33,118 nucleotides of DNA from Candidatus Anaerobiospirillum pullicola (GTDB lineage Bacteria; Pseudomonadota; Gammaproteobacteria; Enterobacterales; Succinivibrionaceae), in assembly GCA_018884035.1 (NCBI GenBank), contig JAHLFE010000220.1, forward strand, positions 1 through 33,118. Direction: 5' to 3'. Below, piece after piece: positions 1 through 7,235 of this stretch. The notes beneath the pieces are model-generated. The model was given only the letters and a program-made list of their open reading frames with translations, was not told where the DNA came from and did no database searches. Each line of letters starts with the position of its first letter. The first letter of the stretch is position 1. Position numbers and translations under genes: made by a program.

Positions 1-679
1 ATGTGCTATCGCCAAGTTTTGAGGCTACATCCTTACCTGTGATCGATGCCAGTAAGGGGCATCACTCTTAGGCAAAGGCCGTATATTAGCGGTTTTTGGA
101 AAATCAGGCTCAACTCCACGACGTCAGAAGAACGGCTCTTGAGCCCTGTACTGCACTCTACAAAGAGGGACTGCGAGCTGCTATTTGCAGAGGTAAAAGC
201 AAGTGGCGCATGGCAGCAGGCGTACCGCGCATTGCTACACGTGCTGTGCTGCATTGCTCTGCACCATGAGGCAAAGTGTCTTTTTGTCTGTGAGCGGAAG
301 TAGGGAGTAATAACCACGCTAAAAAGCAGGCAGCGGCTCTGATCCTCTGTTGGCACTTCACCGTAACCCAGTAACCACGCGCTCCACCTCAGTTAGCACC
401 ACCATTACCAATTACCACAAGTGCTCTGCTTGCCCTTACACCGTCACTACCATAACCATGAGCGACCTGCTTATACACCTTAAGCAGTGGCAGCACTTGA
501 ATATTGGGGCTCAGCCACCGGCAGTACCCAGCAAAGAGGTTATCTCTAGCGCCATCACCACCATTTACCACGAACACGCAGTGGTGTCGCTACGCTATGC
601 GACGCGAAAATGTCGCGCGTGTCTGCACGGATGTACGCTAACGTTCCTTAACGCTTCTTTGTATCTAGCTAACAGCCAT
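1..679. other. Intergenic stretch, no credible gene
   Basis: Open frames here are short, overlap on both strands, and have no convincing ribosome binding site or recognisable protein motif. Codon use looks random. I see no tRNA, repeat array or mobile-element end. The right edge is the terminator of the minus-strand tRNA-Ser gene. Confidence 0.6.
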
Positions 680-703
680 AAAAAAAGCAGCCTCAAAGCT
701 GCT
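680..703 (-). terminator. Rho-independent terminator of tRNA-Ser
   Basis: Read on the minus strand, a perfect 6-bp stem AGCAGC/GCTGCT with a 6-nt loop is followed directly by a run of six T. It starts 5 nt past the CCA end of the tRNA gene, so it is very likely the tRNA transcript terminator. Confidence 0.85.
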
Positions 704-708
704 CATTC

Positions 709-799
709 TGGCGGTGAGAGCGGGATTCGAACCCGCGATAGATTATTCACCTATACACGCTTTCCAGGCGTGCTCCTTCAGCCACTCGGACATCTCACC
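709..799 (-). tRNA. serW-like tRNA-Ser(GGA): tRNA-Ser, anticodon GGA
   Basis: On the minus strand the gene begins GGTGAGATGTCCGAGTGG and ends CTCACCGCCA. The acceptor stem GGTGAG/CTCACC is perfect, with G as discriminator and an encoded CCA. The anticodon loop reads CTGGAAA, giving anticodon GGA for UCC/UCU serine codons. A long variable arm is present, as expected for class II serine tRNAs, and the T-loop is GGTTCGAATCC. The sequence is close to E. coli tRNA-Ser(GGA). It has its own promoter and terminator, so it appears to be a single-gene transcript. Confidence 0.97.
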
Positions 800-851
800 A
801 AAACTTAGTCTCCACGCGTCACTTTGCTTGCGCCGCGACGGAACGGGGGTC

Positions 852-879
852 ATTATAAGGATTTTTACCCCTGATGCAA
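852..879 (-). promoter_or_regulatory. Promoter for tRNA-Ser
   Basis: On the minus strand a perfect -10 TATAAT (852-857) lies 16 bp downstream of a weak -35 TTGCAT (874-879). A GC-rich discriminator (GACCCCC) follows, a feature of stringently controlled stable-RNA promoters. Transcription would start near 845, about 45 nt before the mature tRNA 5' end. Confidence 0.6.
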
Positions 880-1217
880 GGTCTTTTGTGTTTTTTATCA
901 GACATGTGTGGCTCTCTCCTGCATTAGCCCTCTGTGCTGCTACACATAGCTTTGCTTGTAAAGTGCTTATTTATCAGCTTTTATCGGTAGCAAAGAGGTA
1001 AATGGATTTTTGAGCAAATCTTGTGGAGGATTGTGCTAAGCGCCTGCGTGGTGGCTTTTTATAATGCCGCCATGTACTGCTACGCGGTGGCTGAAGTAGA
1101 CGGCAGAGCTGCATTTGCCTAGAGGCAGTTGCCTAGAAGCATTGGCCCAGAAGCGAAGCATTTGCTTGTCTGTTCCCCGCGTAGTACCAGTTTAGTGTGG
1201 TCATTTGAGGCATTACC
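880..1217. other. Intergenic region before the aldo/keto reductases
   Basis: No gene is supported here. A perfect TATAAT at 1060-1065 on the plus strand, about 150 nt upstream of the first reductase, could be its -10 element. I see no good -35 at the right distance (TTGTGC at 1031 is 23 bp away), so the promoter call is weak. A threefold repeated phrase around CTAGAGGCAGTTGCCTAGAAGC (1120-1155) lies in the presumed leader. Confidence 0.4.
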
Positions 1218-2081
1218 ATGGAATTCGTTACTCTTAACAATGGCGTTAAGGTGCCAATGTTAGGCTTTGGCGTCTTTAAGATTGAGGCCAAAGACTGTGA
1301 GCGCTGCGTTTTAGATGCCTTAGAAGTGGGCTATCGCCACATCGATACCGCCCAAGGTTACTGCAATGAGAAAGAAGTAGGTGCTGCCGTGCGTGCCTCC
1401 GGCCTCAAGCGTGAGGAGATCTTTGTGACCGATAAGGTCTGGCTCTCCAATCACGGCTATAACCAGACTAAGGCCTCGGTGTACCACTCCTTAGAGATCA
1501 TGGGCCTTGATTACCTTGACCTGATGCTGGTGCACCAGCCTTACGCAGATTACTGGGGCGCTTATTCGGCCTTAGCTGACCTGCAGAAGGAAGGAGTGCT
1601 TAAGGCCATTGGTGTGAGCAACTTCTTCCCATGGGCCTTAGCCAATCTGGTAGCTTTCCATGACGTCAAGCCGCAAGTAAATCAGGTGGAATTCAACCCA
1701 ATGCAACAGGAAGTTGCGGCACAGAAGCTTGCCTCTAAACTTGGGGTGAAGCTGGAGGCGTGGTCGCCTTTTGGTCAGGGCCAGCAAAACTTACTGGGCA
1801 ATCCATTACTAACTGAAATTGCGGCAAAGCATCACAAGAGCGTGGCTCAGGTAATCTTGCGTCATATCATCCAGCGCGGTGTCGTGGCCTTAGCTAAGTC
1901 CACCCACAAAGAGCGCATGCAGGAAAACTTCGCTATCTTCGATTTTTCCTTGGATGCCGATGACATGGCCCAGATCGCTACGCTCGATACGGGCAAGAGT
2001 ATGTTCTTAGACCACTCCAGCCCAGAGATTGTGGACTTCTTTAAGAAGTTCTCCGCCGACTTAGGCCGCAAGTTACAGTAG
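1218..2081 (+). CDS. Aldo/keto reductase (paralogue 1)
   Basis: A cytosolic NADPH-dependent oxidoreductase of the aldo/keto reductase (AKR) superfamily, reducing aldehydes or ketones to alcohols; the true substrate cannot be read from sequence. At 287 aa it is full length for bacterial 2,5-diketo-gluconate-reductase-like AKRs. The catalytic tetrad is intact: Asp43 and Tyr48 in HIDTAQGYCNE, Lys73 in DKVWLSN, His106 in LMLVHQP. The motif GVSNFFP (from residue ~137) and the NADP-binding segment ALAKSTHKERMQEN (residue ~229 on) fit the family. The start ATG has GAGG about 7 nt upstream. It lies 149 nt before a very similar second copy on the same strand, so the pair is a tandem duplication, probably co-transcribed. 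Confidence 0.93.
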   Translation: MEFVTLNNGVKVPMLGFGVFKIEAKDCERCVLDALEVGYRHIDTAQGYCNEKEVGAAVRASGLKREEIFVTDKVWLSNHGYNQTKASVYHSLEIMGLDYLDLMLVHQPYADYWGAYSALADLQKEGVLKAIGVSNFFPWALANLVAFHDVKPQVNQVEFNPMQQEVAAQKLASKLGVKLEAWSPFGQGQQNLLGNPLLTEIAAKHHKSVAQVILRHIIQRGVVALAKSTHKERMQENFAIFDFSLDADDMAQIATLDTGKSMFLDHSSPEIVDFFKKFSADLGRKLQ

Positions 2082-2230
2082 GCAGGTCTAAGGGGCGGGC
2101 GCTGTTAACAGCTTGGAAAAGTGGCGCACAGTGTGGTGTGTGGTGGAAAGATTTTGGTAGGAATCTCTAAAAGACAGTGCCTTGTATTGGTGACAAGCGC
2201 CGCTGTCAATGCGTTTGGTGTGAAGAGAAA

Positions 2231-3094
2231 ATGGAATGTGTAACCCTAAATAACGGCGTCAAGATGCCGCTGGTGGGCTTTGGTGTGTATCAGATCCCAG
2301 CTTCTGATTGTGAGCGCTGTGTGCTCGATGCTTTTGCGTGCGGCTATCGCTTAATCGATACGGCGCAAGCCTACCTCAATGAAAAAGAAGTGGGGGCTGC
2401 GGTGGGCTCCTCGGGCATTAAGCGTGAGGAGATATTTGTCACCTCCAAGGTCTGGCTCTCTAACTGCGGCTATGACAAGACCAAGGCCTCGGTGTATCAC
2501 TCCTTAGAGCTGATGGGGCTTGACTACTTAGACCTGATGCTTTTGCACCAACCATTTGGCGATCACTGGGGCTCATACTCGGCCTTAGCTGACATGCAAA
2601 AGGAAGGTGTGCTGAAGGCTATTGGTGTAAGCAACTTCTTCCCATGGGCTCTGGCTAACTTAGCTCGTTTCCATGAGGTAGTGCCGCAAGTTAACCAAAT
2701 TGAAATTAACCCTCTCTACCAGCGCCAAGCTGAGATCGAGCTCATGGCTAAGCTTCAGGTGCAGCCAGAGGCATGGGCGCCATTTGGTGAGGGCAAGAAC
2801 AACATGTTTGCCCATCCTGTCCTTGCGGAGATTGGTGCTAAGCACCATAAGAGTGTAGCGCAGGTCATTGTGCGCTATCTTACCCAAAAGCAGATCGTGG
2901 TCTTAGCCAAGACTACCCACAAAGAGCGCATGCAGGAAAACATTAATGTATTTGATTTCACTTTAGACGCTGAAGATATAGCCAAGATCGCACAGCTCGA
3001 CACGCATGCGCCACTGTTCTTCGATCATGGCGATGTCAGCCAAGTTGAGGTCTTTAAGCAGTTCACTGATGCTGTGGGCAAGATGCTGGTCTAA
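2231..3094 (+). CDS. Aldo/keto reductase (paralogue 2)
   Basis: Second tandem AKR, 287 aa when started at the ATG at 2231. An in-frame GTG at 2177 would add 18 residues, but those do not resemble AKR sequence, and the ATG start aligns residue for residue with paralogue 1. The tetrad is again Asp43, Tyr48, Lys73 and His106, and the nucleotide-binding region VVLAKTTHKERMQEN is conserved. Differences cluster in the substrate loops (for example the stretch NPLYQRQAEIELMAK) and the C-terminus, which in AKRs shape substrate choice. The two copies may therefore have diverged in substrate range. A rho-independent terminator lies about 165 nt downstream. Confidence 0.93.
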   Translation: MECVTLNNGVKMPLVGFGVYQIPASDCERCVLDAFACGYRLIDTAQAYLNEKEVGAAVGSSGIKREEIFVTSKVWLSNCGYDKTKASVYHSLELMGLDYLDLMLLHQPFGDHWGSYSALADMQKEGVLKAIGVSNFFPWALANLARFHEVVPQVNQIEINPLYQRQAEIELMAKLQVQPEAWAPFGEGKNNMFAHPVLAEIGAKHHKSVAQVIVRYLTQKQIVVLAKTTHKERMQENINVFDFTLDAEDIAKIAQLDTHAPLFFDHGDVSQVEVFKQFTDAVGKMLV

Positions 3095-3146
3095 AGCCGT
3101 TATGCTCAAAGCAGTGTGGATGGCAACGGTGTGAGCACTGATGCAC

Positions 3147-3230
3147 TCCTCCTAAACGTAGGAGGATCTGCCTATGCTGCTCTCTCTGGGCAGAACTTAC
3201 CTCTGCTGTGGCGTGGGGGGCAGGCAATAG
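3147..3230 (+). other. Hairpin-covered SD and 18-codon mini-ORF (candidate)
   Basis: A perfect 8-bp stem TCCTCCTA/TAGGAGGA with loop AACG (3147-3166) buries a consensus Shine-Dalgarno AGGAGG. Eight nt after it, an ATG at 3174 opens an 18-codon frame (MLLSLGRTYLCCGVGGRQ) ending in TAG at 3228-3230. A terminator follows 30 nt later. It could be a regulated micro-peptide, a 3'-UTR element of the reductase pair, or chance. No homologue is recognised. Confidence 0.25.
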
Positions 3231-3260
3231 CTGGCTGCTCTTGCAGCAAAAGGTACATGA

Positions 3261-3285
3261 AGCCCGCTTGCAGGTGGGCTTTTTT
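3261..3285 (+). terminator. Rho-independent terminator after AKR pair
   Basis: The stem AGCCCGC/GTGGGCT (7 bp with one G-U pair), loop TTGCAG, runs straight into a T tract (GGGCTTTTTTG). The orientation suits termination of the reductase transcript. Confidence 0.8.
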
Positions 3286-3765
3286 GGGCCTGCGGCAAAC
3301 GCAAGGCTTAAGGCTAAGGCAAGGGTAAAGGGAGATGACAGCAGGAGGGCATGCTTAACAGCAAGCGCGTAGGGGCGGGCGCGGGGATGTGTGATTAGCT
3401 CTTGGTGCTGACGCGGCCAAAGCTACGCAACCCTCCATCTGAGCAAACAACCTGAGAGCACGCTGCTCTTAGGGTAAGTGGGGTTGGGTTCAAGGATGGC
3501 GAAAAAGAGACGTTGCCATTAGCGGACGTGAGAAATGAAGCAAAAGAGGCGGGATCAGCAAAGATTAGCCTGCAAAGAGGCTCGGTAAGAGCGGTAAGAA
3601 CGGTGGGACTCATTACAAGATGCAGTAGCGTCGCTACGTAGTAGTGGATCGCTTTAGCTACGCCACTGCATCTGCGGCAGGATCGTAGTGCTCAGCAACG
3701 CTCCCCATTGTCAGCGTCAGTTTGACTGGAGAAAGGGCGCAGCTGTGAGCACTATCTTTTGTGGA
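3286..3765. other. Intergenic region downstream of ppiD with two long inverted repeats
   Basis: No gene is supported. Two stem-loop elements lie 3' of ppiD. One has imperfect 15-bp arms, 3619-3633 and 3658-3672 (GATGCAGTAGCGTCG against CTACGCCACTGCATC). The other has perfect 8-bp arms, 3687-3694 and 3746-3753 (AGTGCTCA/TGAGCACT). Neither has a T run, so they are not classic terminators. They may stabilise or process the ppiD mRNA 3' end. Confidence 0.45.
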
Positions 3766-5676
3766 TTAGTTGTTTTGCGTTACCAGATCGATCGCGTCTT
3801 GGTTGTACTCGATCTTAGTTAACGAGCGTGCCTGACGATACAGCGCATTCTGCGCATTGATGCCTAAGTACTGACCGTACTGGGCAGCTAAGATCTGCTC
3901 AAAAGTCTGTAAGGTCGCGCTATCACCATCCTTCACCTCTTGCAGCACTGCTAAGGTTTCAGTGCCGTTGTTCAGCGCAATGGTGTAAGCACGCTCTACC
4001 TGACGTGGCAGCGCAAAAATAGCTTGGCTGTACTGAGGGGCCACGCTCGAGGTGCCCGCAGCAATCTCCACGTTAGCCTGCACCGAGACATGCTCTGGTA
4101 ATGCCGCATTTGGATCAGCTTGCAGCGCCTTTGCCGTTTGCTCTAAGGTGTCATAAGCGAGCTTGTTGATGTGCTCTTGCTTAACCGTCTCTAAGGCTAA
4201 GTCCTTAACCTCAGCAAATGGACGTAAGCTCTTATCGTGATGCTCGACCACATTGATGACAATGGAGTTGTTCTCATCAATGGAGATCACTTGGCTGTTT
4301 ACACCAGAGGTATAGACTTCTTCATTAAAGGCTAAGCGCTGCACTGCTTGGGTGTTTAAAGGCCATGGAGCGCTACGATCACATTCATTCAAGCGCTGCG
4401 AGTCTTGGATAGTCATACCTAAACTCTCAGCGGTGACATCTAAGCTGTCTGGGTTCTCAAAGGACATATCAGACATGGTCGTGAGCTTCTCATTGAACAT
4501 CTCACGAGCTTGGGAATCAGTGTAAGCAGTGGTGACCTGATCCTTAACCTCATCTAAGGATGGGGTATGAGCAGGGATCACTTCTAACAGCGACACAAAG
4601 TGGGTACCAGCACCATCTTCGATCTTAGCGCTGACATCACCGACGTTTTGTAAGTCAAAAGCAGCTTGATCTAAGTTCGCAGCGAGCTCACCACGACGAT
4701 AGGTTCCCATATCGCCACCCTTGTCCTTGGTAGCGGCATCGTCAGAGTATTGCTTGGCTACGTCAGCAAAGCTCTCACCTGAGGCTAAAGCTTGCTCCAC
4801 CTTCTGCACTCGCTCGGCTGCATTCTCGCTGTTAGCGCGGATAATGATGTGGCCAATGCGGCGCTGCTCTGGCAGGGCAAAGTCCTCTTGATAGAGGTTA
4901 AAGAACTCTTCGAGCTTGGCGTCGGTGACTTCAACTTGCTTCTTGAGGTCGTCTAAGGACAGCAGCAGGTAGTTAAAGCGCACATTGGCAGGAGCCATAA
5001 ACTCATCGTGGTGCGCATTGTAGTAAGCTTGAGCCTGCTCTTCACTGACCGTCACCCCTTCGGCAATAGCAGCGCTGTCTACCGTGTAAAGGTTAACAAT
5101 ACGGCGCTGCGCTAAAAGCGAGGCGATGTTGCGCAGCTCATATGGCATTGGGGTCGTAGCCGCAGCCATTAATGGGCGCGAGACCGACTCACTCATTAAG
5201 GAGACGCGTAACTGCTCACCAAAGTACTCTGGGTTCATACCCATGTTGCGTACCGTGGCTAAGTAGAGGTCGTTGTTAAAGCGCCCATCTTGCTGGAAGG
5301 CTGGGGTATCACGAATGACTTCGCGCACTTGCTCGTCGCCAATACGCACGTCCATGTTCCAGACGGCGCTGTTAAAAGCGACGTTGTTAATCATGCTCTC
5401 GAGGACTTGCTTCTTCAGCTCGACCACGTATTGTGGATTTTCTAATAAGCCTGCGACCTCTGCACCATAGCGGTGTAATTGTTGTGCCCGACGGTTGTAC
5501 TGTTCCGTCCACTCACTAGAGGTGATCTTGTACTCACCAATGGTGACAGGATCAGTGTCAAGGCGTGGTATCAGGTAACTGGCCACACTGGTTAAAACAA
5601 AGGAGACCACAATAAGTGCCAGTAAAGCCTTGAAGAGCTTACTGTTGGCTCCGGCATGAAGCTTATCCGATAACAT
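3766..5676 (-). CDS. ppiD: Periplasmic folding chaperone PpiD
   Basis: Inner-membrane-anchored chaperone of the SurA/PpiD family that meets unfolded proteins as they leave the Sec translocon. It has 636 residues; E. coli PpiD has 623. A short cytoplasmic N-terminus is followed by a single membrane helix (about residues 16-36), the SurA-like N-terminal chaperone region, a parvulin-type PpiC domain (about 271-366, from RRIGHIIIRA through KGGDMGTYRRGEL to GTHFVSLLEV), and a C-terminal region ending near QARSLTKIEYN. The start is set at ATG 5676 because GGAG lies 9 nt upstream; an in-frame TTG two codons earlier is too close to that site. Phrases such as ATPAFQ.DG.F.N (here DTPAFQQDGRFNNDLY) match E. 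coli PpiD. hup lies upstream on the same strand, as in E. coli, but 1.17 kb away. Confidence 0.95.
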   Translation of the reverse strand: MLSDKLHAGANSKLFKALLALIVVSFVLTSVASYLIPRLDTDPVTIGEYKITSSEWTEQYNRRAQQLHRYGAEVAGLLENPQYVVELKKQVLESMINNVAFNSAVWNMDVRIGDEQVREVIRDTPAFQQDGRFNNDLYLATVRNMGMNPEYFGEQLRVSLMSESVSRPLMAAATTPMPYELRNIASLLAQRRIVNLYTVDSAAIAEGVTVSEEQAQAYYNAHHDEFMAPANVRFNYLLLSLDDLKKQVEVTDAKLEEFFNLYQEDFALPEQRRIGHIIIRANSENAAERVQKVEQALASGESFADVAKQYSDDAATKDKGGDMGTYRRGELAANLDQAAFDLQNVGDVSAKIEDGAGTHFVSLLEVIPAHTPSLDEVKDQVTTAYTDSQAREMFNEKLTTMSDMSFENPDSLDVTAESLGMTIQDSQRLNECDRSAPWPLNTQAVQRLAFNEEVYTSGVNSQVISIDENNSIVINVVEHHDKSLRPFAEVKDLALETVKQEHINKLAYDTLEQTAKALQADPNAALPEHVSVQANVEIAAGTSSVAPQYSQAIFALPRQVERAYTIALNNGTETLAVLQEVKDGDSATLQTFEQILAAQYGQYLGINAQNALYRQARSLTKIEYNQDAIDLVTQNN

Positions 5677-6681
5677 CCACAAAATCTCCGCAAACGCTCC
5701 CCTGCCATAGGGGCATTTGCACCACCAATAGTTTCTGCGTGCGTGACCTCAAGCTGTCACTGTTTGCTCGGCGCTGTAAGTCTGAGAGACCGTAGCACGA
5801 AGCTTCAAGTGACAACCATGCACTGCTGCTTTTTGATTGTACAGGGGCAAAATGAGCAGGAGCTTAGCAGCGAGTGACCAAAGAGAGGTCATTGGGCGTA
5901 CCTGTAAGTAAGTCAGTAGACCCGATGCGGCCGCCTTACCTGTCTTACCACACGGCATGTTGGGAACGTGCACGTGAGTTGTAAGAGCATGATTGCGCCT
6001 GAATAGGCTGGGCATGGGATATGGGGCTTAAGCGTGTATTGCGTAGCAAACTAAGAAGACGCCCACACTGGCAGTGAGAACCAACCGTTGCCTCAAGGAG
6101 GCAACTTGGCAAGTAGGGGCTGTGCTTAGTGCCGCACGCGCTCAAAACAGCATTTTTGCGGGCTAAATCTTAACATAGGACGGTAGTACTTTCTAGGCAC
6201 AGCGGGCACGGGCGGAGGCGTCTGCTCAGGGTATAGAGAGCACGTTTGCGGAGGAAAAGGTGATGCTTGGCTCTTACGGGAAACTTAAGAGGGCCGTTGC
6301 TTGAGAGCTCAAGCTCATAACTACTTACAGAGTCTTTGGGGGGGCTTTGCTGTGACCCACGGTGCTGACGCCGATGGTGTTGTGTTTGTGAGTTGGGGAG
6401 GGCGTGGCGGCGCTGGGTAAAGCGGAGCAGAGTGTGGCTCACGCAGACAGCACATGGTGTGACGCAAAAGGTGCGCTGCAGAGAGCAGCAGAGCTGGCAG
6501 GTAGGGATACGCGCAGAATTAAGAGACAGGTCTTAAAGATGCAAAGACAGAGCACAAGAGCAGAGCAGAGCGGCCTCAAGCTGGCTAGCCTGCTCGAAGC
6601 AAAAATCATCAGGGCTTAGGCGGGCTCTGGGAGCTTACAGTTAAGGGCGCTACGGGCGCTTGTAAGTGCCCCACAAACACA
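5677..6681. other. Long spacer between hup and ppiD
   Basis: About 1 kb with no credible ORF: frames are short, cysteine- or arginine-rich, and lack ribosome binding sites. It contains a strong stem-loop at 6081-6109, where GTTGCCTC/GAGGCAAC (8 bp, loop AAG) is extended by CCAA/TTGG across a CC bulge. I see no transposase remnant. Confidence 0.5.
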
Positions 6682-6703
6682 ACAGGAGCACTAAGGCTCC
6701 TGT
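6682..6703 (-). terminator. Probable terminator of hup
   Basis: A perfect 8-bp stem ACAGGAGC/GCTCCTGT with a 6-nt loop. On the minus strand it is followed by TGTGTTTGTGG, a broken T tract. It lies about 150 nt past the hup stop codon. If it works, hup is transcribed alone and ppiD needs its own promoter. Confidence 0.5.
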
Positions 6704-6812
6704 CGGTGAAAAGGCCCAGTAGACTTCAGCTGTAAGCAGGAGACTGCTGAGCAATACTGCCGCAGGTGGATAACGTCTTAGGGGTATCGCGCCGCAGCTA
6801 CGTCAATGTAAA

Positions 6813-6866
6813 CGCTACGTCTTAGCTAAACGCTACTTCTTAGCTAAGCGCTACTTCTTGTTGACA
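6813..6866. repeat. 18-bp tandem repeat overlapping the hup stop codon
   Basis: Units at 6813-6830 and 6831-6848 are near-identical (one internal change plus the last base), and a third copy starting at 6849 diverges after 11 bp inside the gene. On the minus strand the unit contains AAGAAGTAG, the Lys-Lys-stop end of the HU gene, so the gene end appears to have been copied twice into the 3' untranslated region. Confidence 0.7.
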
Positions 6867-7129
6867 GCCTCTTTTAAGGACTTGCCTGGACGAAATGCTG
6901 GCAGCTTCGAGGCTGGAATCTGCACCTCTTCACCCGTGCGTGGGTTGCGTCCCTTGCGAGCCGCGCGGTCACGTACCTCAAAAGTGCCAAAGCCGATTAA
7001 GGCTAAATTGTCACCTTGAGCTAAGGCCTCAGTTACCGTCTCGGCGAAAGCCTTAATGACTTTCTTGGCGTCATCTTGCGAAATGTCAGCCTTTTGGGCA
7101 ATGCTGCCCACAAACTCATTCCTTAACAA
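6851..7129 (-). CDS. hup: DNA-binding protein HU
   Basis: Small histone-like nucleoid protein of the HU/IHF family that bends and compacts DNA as a dimer. It has 92 residues, the usual HU size. The family signature is clear: NLALIGFGTFEVRDRAARKG, then RNPRTGEEVQIPASKLPAFRPG, where the DNA-inserting RNP(R)TG arm with its proline is intact, ending in KSLKEAVNKK. The start is TTG at 7129: AAGGAG sits 7 nt upstream, and starting there makes the N-terminus (MLRNEFVGSIAQKA) align exactly with canonical HU (MNKTELIDAIA...). An in-frame TTG 18 nt further upstream would add six residues but overlaps the Shine-Dalgarno. A stem-loop lies in the leader (7179-7235), and ppiD follows downstream. Whether it is the HU-alpha or HU-beta type cannot be decided beyond the hupB-like synteny. 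Confidence 0.95.
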   Translation of the reverse strand: MLRNEFVGSIAQKADISQDDAKKVIKAFAETVTEALAQGDNLALIGFGTFEVRDRAARKGRNPRTGEEVQIPASKLPAFRPGKSLKEAVNKK

Positions 7130-7178
7130 CCTTCGTCTCCTTAACAAGAATTGTCCGCTTGATCTGTTGGTAAACTGT

Positions 7179-7235
7179 CCCTCAGATGATCAGATCCCAT
7201 GGCGTAAAGAGCGCCAGTGATAACTGATCTGAGGG
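7179..7235 (-). promoter_or_regulatory. Stem-loop in the hup 5' leader
   Basis: Perfect 9-bp arms CCCTCAGAT (7179-7187) and ATCTGAGGG (7227-7235) enclose a smaller GGCG/CGCC hairpin (7201-7215). The element lies 50-106 nt upstream of the hup start codon, so it would be in the mRNA leader if transcription starts further upstream. It could be an operator or an RNA control element; its function is unknown. Confidence 0.4.

Noticed and set aside
350..808. 152-codon plus-strand open frame
   Set aside because: It runs through the tRNA-Ser gene and its terminator, lacks a ribosome binding site and has random composition.
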